From Rhizobium vallis (GTDB lineage Bacteria; Pseudomonadota; Alphaproteobacteria; Rhizobiales; Rhizobiaceae): a stretch of DNA of 64,000 nt. Within the stretch, counting starts at the first letter, position 1; the number at the start of each line of letters is the position of its first letter. The notes beneath the pieces were generated by a model that searched no databases, had not been told where the DNA came from, and was given only the letters and a program-made list of their open reading frames with translations. A program made the translations under genes and the position numbers. Shown piece by piece: positions 1 through 8,492 of the stretch. The stretch covers positions 585,464 to 649,463 of the forward strand of contig NZ_ML133688.1 of assembly GCF_003985155.1 (NCBI RefSeq). The letters run 5' to 3'.

Positions 1-180
1 ACCGCAATCGAGGGCTGAGAATTGGCCCGCCTTGACCTCGGTGATATGATAGCCCGGCTTCACCGGCTGGCCGTCATAATAGAAAATCAGGGGAGAATCC
101 TTGGCGCCGGCAAGCACGCTGAGCAGCAGGCCGAGATCAATGTCGGTTTCCTGAATTTTGCTGTTGTCGATGACGTTCAT
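1..180 (-). CDS. DUF6428-like protein (3' end outside window)
   Basis: The first 60 codons of a leftward gene that continues past the window edge. It starts at the ATG at 178-180 and begins MNVIDNSKIQETDIDLGLLL, then a segment with FYYDGQPVKPGYHITEVKAG. This resembles DUF6428 proteins, small cytoplasmic proteins of unknown function often seen beside rhizobial ars genes; that assignment is from memory of the family. It is divergent from arsR with about 40 bases between the starts, and those bases hold a dyad that could control both genes. A role in arsenic stress is inferred from position only. Confidence 0.6.
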   Translation of the reverse strand, partial: MNVIDNSKIQETDIDLGLLLSVLAGAKDSPLIFYYDGQPVKPGYHITEVKAGQFSALDCG

Positions 181-196
181 ATCAGCTAATCCTCGT

Positions 197-220
197 TTCA
201 ATGATTCAAGGATTATTGAA
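197..220. promoter_or_regulatory. Candidate ArsR operator
   Basis: An imperfect 24-bp dyad with outer arms TTCAAT (197-202) and ATTGAA (215-220); 9 of 12 symmetric positions pair. It fills the short gap between the divergent DUF6428-like and arsR starts, ending two bases before the arsR ATG. ArsR/SmtB repressors bind such dyads over promoters, so autoregulation of both sides is likely. The assignment is inferred, not matched to a known site. Confidence 0.5.
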
Positions 221-222
221 AT

Positions 223-579
223 ATGGATCAACGTCAAGCCCTCGCCGCCTTCAGCGCGCTTTCGCAGGAAACGCGTCTGCACATCATCCGCATGCTTGTC
301 GTATCGGGGCCAGATGGAATGGCGGCGGGCGCCATCGCTGAAAAGGCAGAGGTCTCGCCGTCCAATGTCTCCTTCCACCTGAAGGAACTCGAGCGCTCTG
401 GTCTGATTGCCCAGCAGCGGGAGTCCCGCTCGATCATCTACACCGCCAATTACGAGGCCCTCGGCGGCCTGATCCGTTTTCTGATGGAGGATTGCTGCGG
501 CGGAAATCCGGAGATCTGCGCTCCGGCTGCCGCCGTTGCCGCATGCTGTACACCTGCAACCAAGGGGGAACTGCAATGA
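223..579 (+). CDS. arsR: ArsR/SmtB-family arsenite-responsive repressor
   Basis: A 118-aa winged-helix repressor, usual length for ArsR/SmtB. The core LSQETRLHIIRMLV and recognition region SPSNVSFHLKELERSGLI (about 44-61) are typical. The alpha-3 site ELCVCDL of E. coli ArsR is absent. Cysteines lie at the C terminus instead (C91, C92, C99, C108, C109), an arrangement like the Acidithiobacillus-type ArsR whose As(III) site is C-terminal. It is the first gene of a seven-gene operon and its stop overlaps the next start by four bases. It probably represses itself and the operon through the dyad at 197-220 and releases DNA on binding As(III). Confidence 0.92.
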   Translation: MDQRQALAAFSALSQETRLHIIRMLVVSGPDGMAAGAIAEKAEVSPSNVSFHLKELERSGLIAQQRESRSIIYTANYEALGGLIRFLMEDCCGGNPEICAPAAAVAACCTPATKGELQ

Positions 580-1106
580 CCACAAACCGCGTTTACAATG
601 TGCTCTTTCTTTGCACCGCCAATTCTTCCCGTTCGATCCTGGCGGAATCCATCCTGGAGACCGAAGGCAAGGGCCGGTTCAAGGCCTATTCGGCCGGCAG
701 CCAGCCGAGGGGCGAGGTCAATCCTCTGGCGCTGAAAGAGCTTGCGGCCCTGGGTTATCCCACCACCGGCTTCCGCTCGAAGAGCTGGGACGAATTCGTC
801 GTAGCTGGGGCACCGGAGATGGACTTCATCTTCACCGTCTGCGACACCGCCCATGGCGAAGCCTGCCCGGTCTGGATCGGCCATCCGATGACTGCCCATT
901 GGGGCGTCGAGGATCCGGCCGCAGTCGAAGGCAGCGAAGTCGAGAAGGGCCGCGCCTTCGCGCAGGCCGCACGCTTCCTCAAGAACCGGATCGTGGCCTT
1001 CCTCAGCCTGCCGCTGTCGTCGATCGACAAGCTGGCGCTGGAACAGCACCTCCACCAGATCGGCGCCATGGAAGGCACGACCGCAAAACCGACGGCGGCC
1101 GGCTGA
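576..1106 (+). CDS. arsC: Arsenate reductase, low-molecular-weight phosphatase type
   Basis: A 176-aa protein of the LMW protein tyrosine phosphatase fold. The P-loop is CTANSSR (C13 to R19), and two further cysteines, C89 and C97 in VCDTAHGEAC, lie where thioredoxin-coupled ArsC enzymes carry their redox pair. It should reduce arsenate to arsenite through a cysteine cascade. I start it at 576, where ATGA overlaps the arsR stop; an upstream in-frame start would lie inside arsR and lacks family similarity. The operon encodes a second, unrelated arsenate reductase further on. The C-terminal 20 residues are low-complexity. Confidence 0.85.
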   Translation: MTTNRVYNVLFLCTANSSRSILAESILETEGKGRFKAYSAGSQPRGEVNPLALKELAALGYPTTGFRSKSWDEFVVAGAPEMDFIFTVCDTAHGEACPVWIGHPMTAHWGVEDPAAVEGSEVEKGRAFAQAARFLKNRIVAFLSLPLSSIDKLALEQHLHQIGAMEGTTAKPTAAG

Positions 1107-1549
1107 TGGGTTTCGATTTGAACCAGCAGGTCTTGGAGGGGCGCGACGACAGTCTTCGCGGCGCGCTCGCAGGCGCCGGGCTTCCGGTGGATGACCTCAC
1201 AGACGCCGGCCGAAGCTTCTACCGGTTTTCGCGTGACAGCCGGACGATCGGCTTCGGCGGGCTGGAACTCCATGGCGAGGTCGCGCTCCTGCGTTCCATT
1301 GTCGTGCTGCCCGATCAGCAAGGCCTTGGCTTCGGCCGCGCGATCACCCTTGGCTTGCTCGATCAGGCCCATAGGAAAGGTGCGACTGCTGCCTATGTGC
1401 TGACGGAAACGGCCGCGCCCTTCTTCCAATCGCTCGGTTTTCTTCCGATCGCCCGCGATGAAGCGCCCACCGCCATCCTGACGACGCGCCAGGCCGCAAG
1501 CCTGTGTCCGGCGTCCGCCGCCTTGATGGTCCGGAGCCTGCCGGCATGA
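1106..1549 (+). CDS. arsN2: GNAT acetyltransferase, ArsN2-like
   Basis: A 147-aa GNAT protein. The acetyl-CoA binding motif A is VVLPDQQGLGFGRAITLGLL and the C-terminal part has the AAPFFQSLGF turn typical of the fold. Its place inside an ars operon and its size fit the ArsN2 group of arsenic-resistance N-acetyltransferases; the related ArsN1 enzymes acetylate arsinothricin, and the ArsN2 substrate is less clear. The ATG at 1106 overlaps the previous stop by one base. Family GNAT is certain; the arsenic-related role is inferred from context. Confidence 0.78.
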   Translation: MGFDLNQQVLEGRDDSLRGALAGAGLPVDDLTDAGRSFYRFSRDSRTIGFGGLELHGEVALLRSIVVLPDQQGLGFGRAITLGLLDQAHRKGATAAYVLTETAAPFFQSLGFLPIARDEAPTAILTTRQAASLCPASAALMVRSLPA

Positions 1550-2253
1550 GCGCGCCAGTGTTTCCGCTGTCTCGACGACTTGCCGCCGAAGCTCTGGGCA
1601 CGCTGTTGCTGGTGGCAACCGTCGTCGGATCGGGAATCATGGCGGATAACCTGACGAGTGATACGGCGGTTGCGCTGCTCGGCAACACGCTGGCAACGGG
1701 TGCGATGCTTGTCGTCCTCATCACCATCTTGGGGCCGATTTCAGGCGCGCATTTCAATCCGGTGGTGTCGCTGGTTTTTGCGCTTCGGCGCGAATTGCCG
1801 GCCTCGGCCGTTCCAGCCTATACCGCCGCGCAGATCGTCGGCGGCATTGCCGGAACGATGCTCGCCCATGCCATGTTCGCCCTTCCCTTGCTGCAGGCCT
1901 CGGAAACCGTGCGCACCGGCGGCGCGCAATGGCTCTCCGAAGTGACGGCAACCTTCGGCCTCGTCTTCGTCATCTTAGCCGGCATCAGGTTTCGCGCCGA
2001 TGCCGTGGCATGGCTGGTCGGCCTTTATATTACCGCCGCCTACTGGTTCACCGCTTCAACGTCGTTTGCCAATCCGGCGGTCGCAATTGCCCGATCGCTG
2101 ACGCACACGTTTTCCGGCATTCGCCCGATCGACCTACCCGGTTTTATCGTTGCTGAAGTCCTTGGCGCGTTGCTGGCACTGATGCTCACCGGATGGTTGC
2201 TGATGGAATCCCGCAATCCTGAAACCCTCACCAAAACGGAATCCGCCTCATGA
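1546..2253 (+). CDS. aqpS: Aquaglyceroporin AqpS (arsenite channel)
   Basis: A 235-aa major intrinsic protein with about six membrane helices. The two half-helix motifs are HFNPVVS (near residue 75) and FANPAVA (near 180), so one NPV and one NPA box, as in Sinorhizobium AqpS. In rhizobia this channel takes the place of ArsB/Acr3: arsenite made inside the cell leaves down its gradient. The start at 1546 overlaps the preceding stop by four bases, and the downstream arsC again starts with an ATGA overlap. It acts in the inner membrane. Confidence 0.92.
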   Translation: MSAPVFPLSRRLAAEALGTLLLVATVVGSGIMADNLTSDTAVALLGNTLATGAMLVVLITILGPISGAHFNPVVSLVFALRRELPASAVPAYTAAQIVGGIAGTMLAHAMFALPLLQASETVRTGGAQWLSEVTATFGLVFVILAGIRFRADAVAWLVGLYITAAYWFTASTSFANPAVAIARSLTHTFSGIRPIDLPGFIVAEVLGALLALMLTGWLLMESRNPETLTKTESAS

Positions 2254-2678
2254 CAACAGCTGTTACGATCTATCACAACCCGGAATGCGGCACCTCGCGC
2301 AACACGCTGGCGATGATCCAGAACACCGGTATTGAGCCCAACGTGATCGAATATCTGAAAAACCCGCCGTCGCGCCAACAGCTCATCAAGATGATTGCGG
2401 ATGCGGGCTTAAGCGTTCGCGAGGCGATCCGCGAAAAGGGCACCCCCTATGCGGAGCTCGGCCTCGACAACCCCGATCTTACTGACGAGAAACTGCTCGA
2501 TGCAATGTTGAAAGACCCGATCCTGATCAATCGCCCGTTCGTCATCACGCCGATCGGCACGCGCCTTGCTCGGCCTTCCGAAGTCGTGCTCGATATCCTG
2601 CCGGAAACCCATAAGGGCGCCTTCACCAAGGAAGATGGCGAGAAAGTGCTCGATGCCGAGGGCAAGCGCATTGTCTGA
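2250..2678 (+). CDS. arsC: Arsenate reductase, glutaredoxin-coupled ArsC
   Basis: A 142-aa protein of the ArsC/Spx thioredoxin-like family. The N-terminal [13 protein letters not shown] carries the catalytic C13, and [19 protein letters not shown] is the typical arginine-rich substrate segment. It reduces arsenate with glutathione and glutaredoxin. The sequence is canonical and full length. It overlaps aqpS by four bases. With the LMW-type enzyme upstream, this operon has two non-homologous arsenate reductases that draw on different thiol systems. Confidence 0.95.
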   Translation: MTTAVTIYHNPECGTSRNTLAMIQNTGIEPNVIEYLKNPPSRQQLIKMIADAGLSVREAIREKGTPYAELGLDNPDLTDEKLLDAMLKDPILINRPFVITPIGTRLARPSEVVLDILPETHKGAFTKEDGEKVLDAEGKRIV

Positions 2679-3378
2679 TCTGCCCGCAGCATCCCCGATA
2701 CTTCTGCCGCAACCGGATATGGATGCACTCAGGCCGGCATTCTCCGCGCACAAGCCACGCATCCTGATCCTTTACGGCTCTTTGCGAGTGGTGTCCTACA
2801 GCCGCCTGCTCGCGCAGGAGGCCGGGCGGCTGCTCGAATATCTGGGCTGCGAGGTGCGGATCTTCAATCCGGAAGGTCTGCCGCTGCCAGACGCTGAACC
2901 AGCGAGCCACCCAAAGGTTCAGGAACTGCGTGATTTGTCGGCTTGGTCGGAAGGCCAGGTGTGGGTCAGCCCTGAACGTCATGGCGCGATGAGCGGTATC
3001 TTGAAAGCGCAGATTGACTGGATTCCGTTGTCGGTCGGCTCGATCAGGCCGACGCAGGGCAAGACACTGGCGGTGATGCAGGTCTCTGGCGGCTCCCAGT
3101 CTTTCAATGCCGTGAGCCAGCTCCGTATCCTTGGCCGCTGGATGCGAATGATCACCATCCCCAATCAGTCCTCCGTCGCCAAAGCGTTTCAGGAATTCGA
3201 CGCGAATGGCCGGATGAAGCCCTCCTCTTACTACGATCGCGTGGTCGACGTCTGCGAGGAGCTGGTGAAGTTCACGCTACTGACCCGCGACGCCTCGAAC
3301 TACCTGACCGACCGCTATAGCGAACGGAAAGAAGAAGCCGAAAAGCTCGAACAGCGCGTGAGCCTCAAATCCCTATGA
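2668..3378 (+). CDS. arsH: ArsH organoarsenical oxidase/FMN reductase
   Basis: A 236-aa flavodoxin-like NADPH:FMN reductase. The FMN loop is [11 protein letters not shown] and the core [18 protein letters not shown] matches ArsH. In Sinorhizobium and Pseudomonas, ArsH oxidises trivalent methyl- and aryl-arsenicals to less toxic pentavalent forms. The start is uncertain: a TTG at 2668 has GAGGG upstream and overlaps arsC by 11 bases, while an ATG at 2653 adds five residues. Both keep the conserved [12 protein letters not shown] segment. The stop overlaps the next start by four bases. Confidence 0.9.
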   Translation, partial: ALSDLPAASPILLPQPDMDALRPAFSAHKPRILILYGSLRVVSYSRLLAQEAGRLLEYLGCEVRIFNPEGLPLPDAEPASHPKVQELRDLSAWSEGQVWVSPERHGAMSGILKAQIDWIPLSVGSIRPTQGKTLAVMQVSGGSQSFNAVSQLRILGRWMRMITIPNQSSVAKAFQEFDANGRMKPSSYYDRVVDVCEELVKFTLLTRDASNYLTDRYSERKEEAEKLEQRVSLKSL

Positions 3379-4610
3379 CGACGAACAGCGCCGAAAGGCC
3401 ACCGGTAGCGGCCATCGCCGCGCTCGGTCTCACACAGATCATCGGCTATGGGACGCTCTATTACAGCTTCAGTATTCTGGCGCCTGATATGGCCAGGAGC
3501 TTCGACTGGTCGACGGAGTGGATCTTCAGCACGCTCTCGGCCGCGCTTCTGATCGGCGGCCTAGCGGCGCCTTTGATGGGCCGATGGATCGATCGGTTCG
3601 GCGCCGGCCGCGTCATGACATGCGGTTCGGCAATTGCCGCCGCTGCCCTTGCCGCTTGCGCCTTCGCGCCGGGAAAAATCGCTTTCGTCACGGCGCTGAT
3701 CGCCATCGAGACGGCCTCGAACCTCGTGCAATATGCCGCCGCCTTCGCCTTGCTCGTCCAGATCAGGCCAAGGGTCGCCCAGCGCAGCATCACCTACCTG
3801 ACCCTGATCGCCGGCTTCGCCTCGACCATTTTCTGGCCGATCACAACGGCGCTGCATGCGCAGCTCTCCTGGCAGAACGTCTATCTCGTCTTCGCCGCCC
3901 TCAACCTTGCGGTCTGCCTTCCCATTCATGCCTGGCTGGCGCGCGGCACCGGCGATATCGGCAAGCGCGAAGCGAGCGGCGCGGCAAGGCGCATCGAGCC
4001 GAGCATCCCCGCGTCGATCCGAACGCCCGCCTTCATCTTGATGGTCGCGGGCTTTGCGCTGGAAAGCTTCGTCAACGCCGCGCTTCTGGTCCATATGGTG
4101 CCCGTCATGTCGGCCCTCGGCCTCGGCGCCATGGCGGTGATGGTCGGCACGCTCTTCGGCCCGTCGCAGGTGCTGAGCCGCTTCATCAACATGGTCTTCG
4201 GCGGCCGCCTGCCGCAGCTGACGCTCGCCCTGATTTCCGCCGTGCTGTTGCCGGTGGCTCTCGTCTTGCTCGTCGTAACCGCACCCTCGGTGCCGGGCGC
4301 ACTGGTCTTTGCCGTCGTCTTCGGCCTCGGTTCGGGCCTCAGCAGCATCGTGCAAGGCACCTTGCCCCTGGCGCTCTTCGGCAGCGAAGGTTATGGCCGG
4401 CGGCAGGGACAGGTGCTGTCGATCCGCCTCGTCGTCTCGTCGACGGCGCCTTTTGCGCTCGCCTTCATGATGGGAACGATCGGCGTGTCGTGGTCGCTAG
4501 GTGTCGCAGCCCTGCTCGGCACCGCAGCCGTTGCCGCCTTCCTCGCCATTATGCGGCTGACGCGCCCGGTCGGCCGGCCGGAAATTATTGCCAACGCAGG
4601 AGAAGCCTGA
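3375..4610 (+). CDS. arsK: MFS transporter, ArsK-like arsenite efflux
   Basis: A 411-aa major facilitator protein with about 12 membrane helices, beginning with [16 protein letters not shown] and carrying the [11 protein letters not shown] loop between helices 2 and 3. MFS proteins at the end of rhizobial/Agrobacterium ars operons include ArsK, which exports As(III), Sb(III) and trivalent organoarsenicals. The ATGA overlap with arsH places it in the operon. The MFS call is firm; the substrate is by context and family memory. It is the last ars gene, convergent with the next gene with about 20 bases between. Confidence 0.82.
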   Translation: MTTNSAERPPVAAIAALGLTQIIGYGTLYYSFSILAPDMARSFDWSTEWIFSTLSAALLIGGLAAPLMGRWIDRFGAGRVMTCGSAIAAAALAACAFAPGKIAFVTALIAIETASNLVQYAAAFALLVQIRPRVAQRSITYLTLIAGFASTIFWPITTALHAQLSWQNVYLVFAALNLAVCLPIHAWLARGTGDIGKREASGAARRIEPSIPASIRTPAFILMVAGFALESFVNAALLVHMVPVMSALGLGAMAVMVGTLFGPSQVLSRFINMVFGGRLPQLTLALISAVLLPVALVLLVVTAPSVPGALVFAVVFGLGSGLSSIVQGTLPLALFGSEGYGRRQGQVLSIRLVVSSTAPFALAFMMGTIGVSWSLGVAALLGTAAVAAFLAIMRLTRPVGRPEIIANAGEA

Positions 4611-4631
4611 GCGCGGTCATCGCAGCAAGCG

Positions 4632-4898
4632 TTACTTGACGACGGCCGAGCCCTTGACGATGTCGATCGTCTCGCCGCCATCAAGCCCGATGCGGTCGCC
4701 GTCGGGCGTCGTCATGAAGCAGCCGGAAGGGCAGAGGCTTTCCGAAGCGCCGGCATCGACCACGACCTCGACGCGCTGACCGCTCTCGGTGATGACGAGC
4801 ACGACGGCTGCCGGATCGGTGTTGGTGACGGATGCCGCCTGGGCCGCGGGCGCGGCAAGCAGCGGGACAAGCAGAACGGCGGCAAATCTTGCCATCAT
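4632..4898 (-). CDS. Small secreted protein of unknown function
   Basis: An 88-aa product starting at one of two tandem ATGs (4896-4898 or 4893-4895). It has a clear signal peptide, MMARFAAVLLVPLLAAPAAQA, and a mature part of about 65 residues with a cysteine pair in SLCPSGCFM that could form a disulfide, then an acidic C-terminal part with GDRIGLDGGETIDIV. No family is recognised; periplasmic location is inferred. It faces the ars operon tail and is probably independent of it. Confidence 0.65.
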   Translation of the reverse strand: MMARFAAVLLVPLLAAPAAQAASVTNTDPAAVVLVITESGQRVEVVVDAGASESLCPSGCFMTTPDGDRIGLDGGETIDIVKGSAVVK

Positions 4899-5011
4899 GT
4901 GCGGCGGCGCTGGCGCGCCCTCCCCTCGAACGGTCGGTGCTGCCCCCCGGCAGCGATCCCGATGGAAGGGATCATGCACGCACACCCGTGAATGATGGCT
5001 GAATGACCCGT

Positions 5012-7540
5012 TCAGCTCTTCAGATTGCCGTCCGCCGTCCGCCCGCGCAATTGCCGCACCGGCCGCTCTTCCTCCTCCATGGGCTTATCCCCTGGAATTT
5101 CGTGGCCGTCCGGACGATCCCTGCCCGCATCGGCAAGCGCCGGACGTGCGTCCCGATGGATGGTAAGATCGGTCTGTGGCAGCGGGATCTCGATGCCCTC
5201 GGCCTTGAAGCGTTTGAGGATCTCGATCCTCAGATTGTTGCGCACCGTCATGCCATCGCCCATGTCGGCGAGGAAGAAGCGCAGTTCGAAATCCAGCGAA
5301 TAAGGGCCGAAGCGCAGGAATTCGACATGCGGCTCCGGGTTGCGCATGACGAGCGGAATCTTCGCCGTCAATTCCAGCAGGATGTCCATCACCTGCTGCG
5401 GATCGGCGTTGTAGGCAACCGAAACCGGGATTTCCGAACGACCGATCCTGTTGCGGTGCGTCCAGTTGCCGACGAGGCCGTTGATCAGCTCCGAATTCGG
5501 CACGATGATCGACTGTTTGCGGAAGGTCTCGATCTCGGTGGCGCGCACCGAGATGCGCTTGACGATGCCTTCGGCCGTGCCCGAGACGACGTGGTCGCCG
5601 ACCTTGAACGGCCGCTCGACGAGCAGGATCAGGCCGGAGACGAAGTTGGAAACGATGTTCTGCAGGCCGAAACCGATGCCGACCGACAGTGCCGAGGCGA
5701 CGAGCGCGAAGCTCGACAGGTCGATGCCGGCGGCCGAAACGCCGATAATCGCCGCGATGCCGACGCCGAGATAGCCGATACCCGTCTTGACCGAATTGCG
5801 CACGCCGAGATCGACATGGCTTCGCGCCATCACATTGCCGTCGAGCCAGCGCTGCAGCCAGCGCGTCAAGAGGTAGACGCCGGCAAACAGCAGGATGCCG
5901 GTGCAGATGCCGAGCAGCGAGATGCTGATGCCGCCGAGCCTGACCTCGGTGAACAGCCGGTAGGCGATGAGCTGCAGGTCCTGCACATGGAAGCCCCAGA
6001 GCAGCAGGATCAGCGGGATGCCGACGAGAAGCGCCACCGCATAGATGGCGAGGCCGACGAGCAGGCCCGCCTGGTCGATTGCCACCGGCCCCAGATTGAA
6101 GCGGCGCGTCAGGAAGCGCGCGAAGAAGGTATCGCCGAAGCTTTCCTGCCGCGATATCGCCTTGCCGGAGAGCAGGCCGACATACATGGTGGCGACGACT
6201 GCGCCTGTGATGATCAGCTGCGTGGCGACGAAGCGCGCCAGCCCCACATATCCCGCGAGCGCCGAGACGATGAGGCCGGCGCCGACGACGCGCAGGATGA
6301 TCGCCATGCCGCGCGGCCAATGCCGGCCCGGCGCATCGGGATCGCCGTTCTTCGCCAGCATCGGCTTGCCGAAGGAAGCCACAATCAGGATCATGCCGAT
6401 AATCAGCGCGGCGATCAGGCTTCTGACCACCGTCAACACCAGCGGCGAGCCCATCGCTTCGCCGATCGAGCCGAAGAAATAATCGAGCCCGTTGATGACG
6501 GCCATCGCCAGCAGACAATAGCCGATCGAGCGCGCGCCGATATTGGAAAGGTGCACCAGCCGCCAGCGCGGTTCGCGCGGCGCGAAGATGGCGTTGACGA
6601 AGCGTCCGACGAAATAGACGAGCCCGATCGTTGCGAACAGCGCACCGATGACGGGCGCGATGTCGGGCCTCAGCACATTGAAACTGTTGAGGAAGAAGAA
6701 GGACGTGACGAGCAGGACCGAAAGTGCCAGCGTGCGGATCAGCGTCGACCAGAAGGCGATCGACAGCCTGCCGATATAGGACGGGTTCTCGATCGCCTCG
6801 TCCCGGCGCAGATAGGAGCCGAACAGCCGGTAGCTGCCCGACAGCAGGATGAGCGCCGAGGCAAGCGACAGGAAGATCGCGGCAAACAGCGGGAACCGCT
6901 TGAACTTCCAAACGAAAGAGGCCCAGCCCGACAAAGCCTGCGAGAATTCGCCGGCCTCGTGCACGAAGGCGCTGGCGGCATCGTCAAGCACCGAGACGGA
7001 AATCTCGGTACGCTTGAAAAGCGTGTCGGCAAAAAGCTGCCGCCGCATCTCGATAATCTCGTTGAGGAGCTTCGTCACCGCGATCGACAGGTTTTCGGCG
7101 TCGCCGGTCACCGCGTTGATCTGCGCGCGCTCGGCAGCCAGAGCATTGCGCTCGTCCGTGACGATCTTCGCCTCGGGCGGCTGCCCCTCCTTCGGCGCAT
7201 CGCCGATTTCCGCAAGCCGATTCTTGATCTGGTCGAAACGTGGCCTCAGATTGACCGATATGGTGATGACCGCGCGGCTGAGCTCGTCCGCCTTGGTCGC
7301 AAGCCCGACCAGCGCATCGTCATTGTCGGCATTCCCCTTGACGCTGTCTTGAAGCGCAGTCAGCTGGCCCTTCGCCTTGTCGATCTCCTTCGCGGCCTGA
7401 TCGAAAGGTGTTTCGGCAACGGGCGCCGGCGCTGCCGCCTGCGTTTGCTGTTCCTGCGCGAAGGCACTCTCGTAGGGCGTGGCCCCGAGCGCCAGCGTCA
7501 CGAGCAGAATGGTGCGAAGCAGGATGGACCTCAGCCGCAA
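5012..7540 (-). CDS. Large MscS-family mechanosensitive channel (DUF3772 type)
   Basis: An 842-aa inner-membrane channel. It has a signal peptide ending near ALGATPYESAFA, a periplasmic domain of about 170 residues rich in coiled coil (DUF3772-like), roughly ten membrane helices, and the C-terminal MscS core with SAGIDLSSFALVASALSVG, VERPFKVGDHVV and the beta-domain IIVPNSELINGLVGNWT. Such MscK/YbdG-like proteins release osmolytes on hypo-osmotic shock. I prefer the TTG at 7538-7540 because GGAGG stands five bases upstream; the ATG at 7606 would add 22 residues ahead of the signal peptide. Long ORFs on the opposite strand here are shadows. Confidence 0.9.
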   Translation of the reverse strand: MRLRSILLRTILLVTLALGATPYESAFAQEQQTQAAAPAPVAETPFDQAAKEIDKAKGQLTALQDSVKGNADNDDALVGLATKADELSRAVITISVNLRPRFDQIKNRLAEIGDAPKEGQPPEAKIVTDERNALAAERAQINAVTGDAENLSIAVTKLLNEIIEMRRQLFADTLFKRTEISVSVLDDAASAFVHEAGEFSQALSGWASFVWKFKRFPLFAAIFLSLASALILLSGSYRLFGSYLRRDEAIENPSYIGRLSIAFWSTLIRTLALSVLLVTSFFFLNSFNVLRPDIAPVIGALFATIGLVYFVGRFVNAIFAPREPRWRLVHLSNIGARSIGYCLLAMAVINGLDYFFGSIGEAMGSPLVLTVVRSLIAALIIGMILIVASFGKPMLAKNGDPDAPGRHWPRGMAIILRVVGAGLIVSALAGYVGLARFVATQLIITGAVVATMYVGLLSGKAISRQESFGDTFFARFLTRRFNLGPVAIDQAGLLVGLAIYAVALLVGIPLILLLWGFHVQDLQLIAYRLFTEVRLGGISISLLGICTGILLFAGVYLLTRWLQRWLDGNVMARSHVDLGVRNSVKTGIGYLGVGIAAIIGVSAAGIDLSSFALVASALSVGIGFGLQNIVSNFVSGLILLVERPFKVGDHVVSGTAEGIVKRISVRATEIETFRKQSIIVPNSELINGLVGNWTHRNRIGRSEIPVSVAYNADPQQVMDILLELTAKIPLVMRNPEPHVEFLRFGPYSLDFELRFFLADMGDGMTVRNNLRIEILKRFKAEGIEIPLPQTDLTIHRDARPALADAGRDRPDGHEIPGDKPMEEEERPVRQLRGRTADGNLKS

Positions 7541-7710
7541 AAGCGCCTCCGGAAAGGTTGTCGTGTGGTTAGAATGCCAGCTTTTCGTAGCAAAGAAAGG
7601 CGACACAAAGGCGGAAAGTCCTTAAAGCGCCTCGCATCGCACTCGCATCGCACTTGTTCCATGTCTCTCAAAACCACGGCACGCTTTCGATCGAGATGCA
7701 TGGGAAGCCC

Positions 7711-8262
7711 TCAGAAACCGGCGCCGGGCCTGGAGAGATAGTCGCGCTCCGCCGCCGTCGACTCGCGTCCGAGCATGGCGTTGCGATGCGGAAACCGGCC
7801 GTAGGCGGCAATCACCTCGCGATGGCGGAACGCATAATCGAGATATTCCTCGTCGCCGAGGGCCGTGAACAATTCAACCGAACGGTCCTGCTCGCCGAGG
7901 TTCTCGGCATGTTCGAAAGGCAGATAGAAGAAGGTGCGGCATGCCGGCTCAACTGCTTGGTCCGCGCCCGATGCAAGAGCCAGCTTGGCTTCCCGAAGCG
8001 CCAGCCCGTCGGTCGCAACGGCAAGCGCCGTGCCGCGGTAGATATTGCGCGGGAACTGATCGAGCACGATGACCGCCGCCAGCCGGCACACGGGATCAGC
8101 CCGCCATTCGTCGCCGACACCTGCGGCAAGCGCCAGATGCGTGTCGCGAAAGCCCTCGCGGATCTCGACATCGAGTTCCGGCGGCGGCCGAAACCACAGC
8201 TCCCGGCCGCATCGGACGAACCAGAAATCATAGACTTCACGAGGTGTGCGGATCGTGGTCAT
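7711..8262 (-). CDS. DUF924 family protein
   Basis: A 183-aa soluble protein of the DUF924 family. Diagnostic stretches are VYDFWF at the N terminus, the central VIVLDQFPRNIYRG, and FFYLPFEHAENLGEQ followed by FPHRNAMLGRES near the end. The fold is an all-helical TPR-like one and the function is unknown. It is followed on the left by about 100 bases and then the MscS gene, and has its own upstream region with a palindromic repeat, so it is probably a single-gene unit or the first of two. Confidence 0.88.
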   Translation of the reverse strand: MTTIRTPREVYDFWFVRCGRELWFRPPPELDVEIREGFRDTHLALAAGVGDEWRADPVCRLAAVIVLDQFPRNIYRGTALAVATDGLALREAKLALASGADQAVEPACRTFFYLPFEHAENLGEQDRSVELFTALGDEEYLDYAFRHREVIAAYGRFPHRNAMLGRESTAAERDYLSRPGAGF

Positions 8263-8342
8263 GTTTTCCTTCCCTGGCGTCAGGTTTGATGATGCGACTG
8301 CAGTAAATTATTGTAGTAAAAAGGATAACACCGTGACCGAAG

Positions 8343-8457
8343 CCCCCTCATCCGCCTGCCGGCACCTTCTCCCCGCTGGGGAGAAGAGATTCGCCGCGAC
8401 GTCTCGATTCCCCCTTCTCCCCTCGGGGAGAAGGTGCCCGTAGGGCGGATGAGGGGG
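8343..8457. repeat. GC-rich palindromic intergenic repeat
   Basis: Left arm begins CCCCCTCATCCGCCTGCCGG at 8343 and runs into CACCTTCTCCCC. The right arm at 8425-8457 is its near-complement, with GGGGAGAAGGTGCCCGTAGG. It lies between two leftward genes and has the form of rhizobial intergenic mosaic/palindromic elements. A related element lies at 39096-39237. Confidence 0.8.
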
Positions 8458-8492
8458 CCGCTCGGCATACCCCTCATCACTCCCCGTTCACA

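Noticed and set aside
5003..7741. A 912-aa open frame on the plus strand over the MscS gene
   Set aside because: It is rich in D, R, Q and H in a pattern produced by antisense of GC-rich coding sequence and shows no domain, while the minus strand has a complete channel.
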